Source of the DNA: Trichostrongylus colubriformis
Taxonomy: Eukaryota > Nematoda > Chromadorea > Rhabditida > Trichostrongylidae
Assembly: GCA_963978905.1 (NCBI GenBank)
Contig: OZ022260.1
Location: 45,281,551-45,345,550, forward strand
DNA: 64,000 bases
Direction of reading: 5' to 3'
The notes under the pieces are model-generated. The model saw only the letters and a list, made by a program, of their open reading frames with translations. It was not told the DNA's origin and did no database searches. This document shows positions 58,871 through 64,000 of this stretch, one piece after another; within the stretch, counting starts at the first letter, position 1, and every line of letters begins with the position of its first letter. The translations under genes were made by a program, and so were the position numbers.

Positions 58871-59384
58871 TGTAGTAGATGGTTCAGTGGTTTTGTAGAA
58901 TAAGAGCAAGGAAGTATTTATTGCCACAGTGCTCTGTGAACGACAGGAGTAGAATGATGTTGGAAGAAAGATACTGCCTCAACCTGGCTATCTCCAGCAC
59001 AATATAAGCCCCGCCCCCGCCAGACGCATGGTGGAAGAATCATCGCCATGCTGGCGATGATACTCCGGCCGGGCGGCGAGGTTACAAAACAAATATGATG
59101 TTAACATAACTATGATACATATCACTATTTCTTCTTTGTCGATCGGTGGAGCTGTTGTTGGCGGTAGCTATCGTACGGTTGTTGAAGGAGAAAGGCAGCG
59201 TGGCGACGGAAAGAGGGGCAGGATCGTTGAGCATGACGTTGAGGAAGACGGCGTGGAGGAAGTCGGCGTGGAAGTAGTCGGCGGCGATGAAGTTGAAGTT
59301 GAGAGTAAAATTGTAGAATTCGTAGATCACGTGGTAGATCACGTCGAGGACTTGGTTTGCTAGTGGCTATTGATAAACGTTGAC
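58871..59384 (-). repeat. putative 3' LTR of the BEL/Pao element
   Basis: On the minus strand the segment would begin TGTCAACG and end CTACTACA. It contains CTTATATT near 59005 as a TATA candidate and CAATAAAT near 58917 as a polyadenylation signal, in the right order for an LTR. The partner LTR lies beyond the window, so neither boundary can be proven; the right edge in particular is a guess. Confidence 0.35.
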
Positions 59385-59769
59385 ACCTATCTGCAAACCC
59401 GCGTGAGATAGGGTGCCTCGAAATGCCCCATTTACGCCTATATTACTTTGCTACTTTCGACCGCCTGATTCGACCGGTTGGACTCTCCATGTGGTCAGGC
59501 AGCGTGGACGTCTACCAACGACCGCCACAGCCACCGATTTTTATGGAGTCGCTCTCCTGGTAATGGTGGGTGGTCTTATTTTTGAAAGGAAGGAAGGCAC
59601 GACATAGGTGCCTCGTGTAAACTGAAAAGGGGATATATTAAAAGTATGGATCGATTGAAGTTGTGCCGATCTTTCCATTTGCTTCGCTTTTGCATGCCTT
59701 TTTCTCAAGTATATGTTAAGTGTAGTAGAGTTAGTGTAAGTGGACTAGACATGATAAGTTGACTGGTTA

Positions 59770-60027
59770 CTAATTATACGCTGGGGCGTGAGGGCTTTGC
59801 CCATGCTGCCCAAGGTGCGTATCCTGTGCACTTATACCCTTTACACATCCTACTAGGTAAACAACTAGCCTCCATGCACTTTTGAGAATAGCTGCTATTA
59901 TGGAGTTAGCTAACGACACAGCATACAGGCACATCATAGGGCCTCCGAAATATGTTAGCGTTGCTAAGCCAAGTACTGAACTCAGAGCCACCAATGTTAG
60001 TTTCCAATGGCTTGTAATAATGTGCAA
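59770..60027 (-). pseudogene. envelope membrane anchor and tail of the BEL element (shifted frame)
   Basis: This frame holds a hydrophobic anchor (LVALSSVLGLATLTYFGG) and a second hydrophobic stretch (LANSIIAAIL) followed by a short tail. It lies just downstream of the pol-env frame but in another register, so in this copy the envelope ends without its anchor. The cause is an 11-bp tandem duplication at 60097-60118. Confidence 0.75.
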
Positions 60028-60095
60028 CAGGGGATCGATATTGGGTAGGCTGATATCGTCGAACCACTGGTGTTTCAGGGGTACTCCATGGGCCG

Positions 60096-63000
60096 TTATA
60101 TCAAAGGTATATCAAAGGCAGATGTGTCCTGACTTGCACTCAGGTGGTAATGTAGAGTCCCGTTTAGAAAGAACTTCGTTGGCCTGTCGACGCAATGGGC
60201 ATCACATTGTTCATGCACAGTAGGATGGTTAAAGTAAAGAATTACTTCATTTTCTTCGTCCAAAGGTCCACATTTTACTAGAAATTGTTGAGACTGGCAT
60301 GTAACTGTAACTGTGGCTTTTACGGGAGATTTACAAACGGCTGTGAAGTGGGCTCCTAGAGAGCAGTCGTAACAACCAGTAAGCTTTGATATTTTGAAAC
60401 CACATTCCTGGTTCACAGTTAGTTCGGCTACCACATCTAGTAATATTTTTGACTCAATTCTTAGCACTATCTCCTCTTCGTTGGACGTGGCAACGATATT
60501 TTCCTCACGTGCAATTAGGGTTGCGTAGGGTGTTTTTAGAGGTAGTGTACTTTGTGGGTTGTCACTAATTCTTTGAAGTGAATCGCTTGGACATTGACAG
60601 TTGAGTGGGGAGCTTCCACAGCTACACTGGATTCTATTGGAACAAGTAGCAAACTGCTCCTGTGCCTGAGTTGGAGTGTCGCACGACACTGGAATATGAA
60701 AGTTCGGTGGTAAGAGGTGCGAGTTATCTTTTGAGATAGCGAATCGCTTGGTTTCTAGCGAGTATAAAGGCCTCTGGATTGAGATTACCGTGATGTTAAA
60801 ACTGTCAATAGTGTTTGCGACATATGGTATGAACGATCGTGCCACCTTTTTCGTATGATTGGCAATCGTTATTTCTATCTCCAATTTAACTGTCGTTGTC
60901 CAATGAGGACATTGTATGATTTCGAAGATGCGATCAGATATTGGTCTATGGACGATTCTATAGAACCAACAGCTAGGCAACGGCAAGAAACATCCACAAA
61001 ACATCCCCCCGCAACTGCTCATGCAGCCGGAGTAGCCTGGATATTGTGATGTGCGCCTTAATTCGAAAACTGTTTCATTTTTCTTGATCCTATCGCATTT
61101 ATTTTCAATGCATGATCCGGCATTAGCACAGCGTTTCGCGTGATGAACCGAAAGCTTGGTAGGTCTAGTGAAGAACTCTGTGACTTTCGAGCATTCGAAC
61201 TCAATGGATTTTTTGATGAATTTCGCAGACCCAACAGTTTTATTTGCGTGCAAAATTTCGATGCATAACTCTGATTGGAGTCTGTTGAATAGGAGTTCCC
61301 TGCTGTACTCTAGATGGCATCTGTTATTTTCATTGCAAACAAGGTCAGCAGAATGGCGCATGGTGCCGTGTTGGCATGCATTTGCGGTGGAAAATAGGGA
61401 TACCAAGGCACATAGAACTAGTATTGTGGTCGGCATTGGTGTTAACTCAAAATTGCAAAGTGGTGCTGTAGGCACCAGTTGTTCATTTCGTTCTGGTGGC
61501 ACTTCTGTCTCACCCGAATGTAACTTGTTCGCGATTTTGACGGTTAACCACACTGCACTCATGATTACTGTAATGACAAGATATAGCAACACAGTTGCAG
61601 TGCCAATGGCTCCAGCTGGCCAACAGTGGGGATTTCCCAACAGACTTTTCGAGAGGAAGTATTGATGGTCACAAAATTGTGGTCTATCACAAAGCCGCTT
61701 ATGTTCTAGCACGCTATCGATACCTAGTGTACGTAAGCGCACTGTGACTCCTTTTTCTGTAGGAGATATGGGCAGTACGAATTTGAGATACCGTGTTGTA
61801 TTGTTCCTAGACTGACAATCATCATCGATGCATACTTCGAACCAGCCCTTCATCGGTGGCACGTTGATTATACCGTTAGAGCACGATATAATGGAAGAGT
61901 CACTAATAGCCATGGCAGGGCTAATGATCACGGATAGCATTGCCAAAATTAGTAAAGGTGATGACATAGGTGCTAATACACTAGTATGGCTCACATCATC
62001 GTTCATGCTTCGGAAAAAGTCATGGGCACGGGCTTTTGAGACGCGAGGAGGATTTCGTCTTGTTTCTGCCGTGACATGTTTGGCTCCACCATTGGCTCTG
62101 TTTTCACTTGGCAGATTCTGGCAATTTCTTTGTTCGCGTTCTTCGTCAGTATCGGGAACTTCAGATACACTGCGAATCTCGAGAGGATAAATTTTGTTTA
62201 GTGGTCTGTGAATAGTGATTTGGTTTGGCATCAGTATTTTTGCTGATCTAACTAAACCATCACTTGAAGTGATTATATCTGTGATCTTGCCGTAAGACCA
62301 ACTTCCTCTTGGGATTAGGTCCTGTTCGATCAATACTATCTCACCAATTTCGGGACAAGATCTTTGTAAATGTCTGGGTTGCTTCAGCTGTTGCTTCTGC
62401 ATTTCTCTTAGAGATACTAGGTATTCTGACTTCCAGCAATCCCAAAATTTGTTTGCCATGGTTTCGGAGAAGCGGATGGCTTCCAGTGCTTGTTCTCTGG
62501 ACTGAATCAGTTCTGGATCATATGTAGGATCGTCATCACTTGTTAGATTTTCTCCTTCTGGTAGAGAAAATTTGAGATTTCCCTGAAGAAAATCGATTGG
62601 ACGAAGAGGAATTTCCGCTATATCATCCATATTAAGTTTTGTGAGTGGTCTCGTATTAAGAATGGCTTCGATTCTCGTGATAACTGTAGCCATTTCGACA
62701 AAGTTCAACTTTTTGCGTCCTATGGATTTGTTCAGTGCCTTTTTAACCGAGGCCACTAATCTTTCCCATACACCGCCCATCCAAGGTGCAGCTGGTGGGT
62801 TAAATATCCACTTTATTCTTTTCGAAGCGCAGTAAGACATCAAGGAATGTCCTGTTGCTTCGTTATTTTCAAACATCGTGTCTATAATTTGCTGGCCGTG
62901 TTTGAAATTCGTACCGCAGTCAGTGCGCACGATTTTCGGTACGCCTCTTCTCGATATAAATCGTACAAAGCTGTTCAAAAAGGCACCTGTTGATAGGTTC

Positions 63001-64000
63001 TCTACCACTTCGAGATGAACAGCTCGTGATGTTAAGCAAGTATAGAGGCTTACGTACATTTTTTCATTTGTTGTCGATGTAAACGGACCCATAAAATCAC
63101 AGCCCGTATTTTCGAAGGGTTTTGATTTAACGACTCGGTCTTTTGGTAGATCTGGCATTCCTGGTGCACCCAGTGGTAAGCCATGGTATCTTCTGCAGGT
63201 TGCGCAGTTTTTGAGAAACTTCTTGAATGCATTTGAAGGGCGTGGAATCCAAAATCTTTGTCTTGCAATTGAAAGAGTGTGTTCCTTTCCACAGTGAGCG
63301 TTTTCTCTATGAACTTGTTGCACGATAAGGCGAACGAGTTCTGATTCTGTGGGAATGTAGATAGGCGATTTGGTGTCCTGAGGAACTGCGGCATTTTGTA
63401 AGCGTGATTGATGCCGTATTATACCGTTCTCGTCTTTAATGAGATTTTTGTCTGGAAATCTTTTTTGTAGTGCTTTTATATTCTCATGTCGTTGTTCTTG
63501 CAGTAGTATGATTTGTTCTGCCAAATCAAGATCAACCGGCAATATTTCTTGAGTAGCACTGAATCTAACTATATTCGTGAGCTCGATTTTGAGATCACGT
63601 TTCCTGTTCGTTAATGCAGTCCATTTTGACAGCACTTTGTCTAATATACATATTACTCGCTGGGCTTTTTCCAAGCTCGAAAATCGCTTAAGGTCGATGA
63701 CGCTGGAATCTTTTTCGCATGTTTGGGTTAGATTGCTGACTACTGGTGGCAGCTCAATTTCATCGTTCTCTGAGGGTATTTCTGAGATGTACTCTATAGA
63801 TTTGATTGGCCATGTGGCAGGGTTTGCTTCTAACCACTTTGGGCCTTGCACCCAATCATCATTGCTGATATTTTCGGCAGTTAAGCCTCTTGTGCCCGCA
63901 TCCGCCGTATTGTGGGAAGTGATTACATGGAAGAAGGATAAATTTATTCCTTTTGCTTCTATGGTTGCCTTGAGTCTCAAAATTCGATCTCTCGTATTGG
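60096..64000 (-). CDS. BEL/Pao pol C-terminus fused to phlebovirus-like envelope
   Basis: The frame is open to the window edge, so gag, protease, RT and most of RNase H lie outside. Counting from 63980: the RNase H end (SHNTADAGTRG, 22-32) is followed by the integrase zinc site (H224, H229, C259, C262). The catalytic core is D295, D354, E406. A C-terminal integrase region extends to about 600. Without a stop the frame enters a glycoprotein: signal-like or membrane segments at about 673-692, 788-812 and 851-869, and many Cys. CGGMFCGC (990-997) with CWFYR (1004-1008) resembles the phlebovirus Gc fusion region found in nematode BEL elements such as Cer7. N-glycosylation sites (N-x-S/T) are present. 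The frame stops at 60096 before the anchor. Confidence 0.9.
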   Translation of the reverse strand, partial: NTRDRILRLKATIEAKGINLSFFHVITSHNTADAGTRGLTAENISNDDWVQGPKWLEANPATWPIKSIEYISEIPSENDEIELPPVVSNLTQTCEKDSSVIDLKRFSSLEKAQRVICILDKVLSKWTALTNRKRDLKIELTNIVRFSATQEILPVDLDLAEQIILLQEQRHENIKALQKRFPDKNLIKDENGIIRHQSRLQNAAVPQDTKSPIYIPTESELVRLIVQQVHRENAHCGKEHTLSIARQRFWIPRPSNAFKKFLKNCATCRRYHGLPLGAPGMPDLPKDRVVKSKPFENTGCDFMGPFTSTTNEKMYVSLYTCLTSRAVHLEVVENLSTGAFLNSFVRFISRRGVPKIVRTDCGTNFKHGQQIIDTMFENNEATGHSLMSYCASKRIKWIFNPPAAPWMGGVWERLVASVKKALNKSIGRKKLNFVEMATVITRIEAILNTRPLTKLNMDDIAEIPLRPIDFLQGNLKFSLPEGENLTSDDDPTYDPELIQSREQALEAIRFSETMANKFWDCWKSEYLVSLREMQKQQLKQPRHLQRSCPEIGEIVLIEQDLIPRGSWSYGKITDIITSSDGLVRSAKILMPNQITIHRPLNKIYPLEIRSVSEVPDTDEEREQRNCQNLPSENRANGGAKHVTAETRRNPPRVSKARAHDFFRSMNDDVSHTSVLAPMSSPLLILAMLSVIISPAMAISDSSIISCSNGIINVPPMKGWFEVCIDDDCQSRNNTTRYLKFVLPISPTEKGVTVRLRTLGIDSVLEHKRLCDRPQFCDHQYFLSKSLLGNPHCWPAGAIGTATVLLYLVITVIMSAVWLTVKIANKLHSGETEVPPERNEQLVPTAPLCNFELTPMPTTILVLCALVSLFSTANACQHGTMRHSADLVCNENNRCHLEYSRELLFNRLQSELCIEILHANKTVGSAKFIKKSIEFECSKVTEFFTRPTKLSVHHAKRCANAGSCIENKCDRIKKNETVFELRRTSQYPGYSGCMSSCGGMFCGCFLPLPSCWFYRIVHRPISDRIFEIIQCPHWTTTVKLEIEITIANHTKKVARSFIPYVANTIDSFNITVISIQRPLYSLETKRFAISKDNSHLLPPNFHIPVSCDTPTQAQEQFATCSNRIQCSCGSSPLNCQCPSDSLQRISDNPQSTLPLKTPYATLIAREENIVATSNEEEIVLRIESKILLDVVAELTVNQECGFKISKLTGCYDCSLGAHFTAVCKSPVKATVTVTCQSQQFLVKCGPLDEENEVILYFNHPTVHEQCDAHCVDRPTKFFLNGTLHYHLSASQDTSAFDIPLI
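60097..60118 (-). repeat. 11-bp tandem duplication disrupting the BEL envelope frame
   Basis: TATATCAAAGG occurs twice in direct tandem (60097-60107 and 60108-60118, plus strand). Eleven is not a multiple of three, so the second copy shifts the frame and brings in the stop at 60096. Confidence 0.9.

Noticed and set aside
59385..59769. Alternative right edges for the BEL 3' LTR (ACA at about 59604 or 59751)
   Set aside because: None is followed by a clear polypurine tract, and the partner LTR is outside the window, so the choice cannot be settled.
60855..62835. Plus-strand frames of up to 169 codons across the BEL element
   Set aside because: They are antisense shadows of the 1294-codon pol-env frame.

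Overview
The window looks like a repeat-rich, intron-rich nematode nuclear contig, probably a clade V strongylid-type worm. I infer this from four things. Introns end in the nematode-style TTTTCAG acceptor and are often only 50-120 bases. The BEL/Pao element carries a phlebovirus-like envelope domain, as known nematode BEL elements do. There are Penelope/GIY-YIG remnants and mariner, piggyBac-like and many MITE families. No bacterial operons, rRNA, convincing tRNA genes or CRISPR arrays were seen. The species cannot be named from sequence alone.

Two host genes can be reconstructed by hand from short exons; both are on the + strand. (1) About 12.0-28.1 kb holds a SNAPC3-type gene (snRNA-activating protein complex subunit 3). 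Its exons are scattered over 16 kb, and its introns have taken up a mariner copy, a young Ty3/gypsy element and two 1.04-kb TIR elements. (2) From 49.7 to 55.7 kb lies an SLC9B/NHA-type sodium/proton antiporter with 13 phase-consistent exons and about 452 codons from the first in-frame ATG. Four of its introns carry MITEs. A few lone exon-like segments between 1.4 and 8.8 kb may belong to another gene that I could not identify.

The rest is mobile DNA. A complete 4.74-kb Ty3/gypsy element (19343-24079, minus strand) has identical 226-bp LTRs and a 5-bp target duplication, but gag is broken by two frame changes. The 3' half of a BEL/Pao element (about 58.9-64.0 kb, minus) encodes integrase fused in frame to an envelope-like glycoprotein. 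An 11-bp tandem duplication shifts the frame just before its membrane anchor. Other elements are a deleted mariner (14.6-15.5 kb), a head-to-head mariner fold-back (43.4-44.1 kb), a rearranged Penelope-like element with inverted GIY-YIG arms (36.9-38.3 kb), and a decayed RTE-like LINE 3' end (35.7-36.7 kb). There is also a piggyBac-like MITE with TTAA duplications, an 8-bp-TSD MITE, a 9-bp-TSD MULE-like MITE, three near-perfect palindromic TAA/TTA MITEs and several unnamed repeat families.

Most other open frames in the window are chance frames or shadows. Stretches where nothing was recognised are listed as such.
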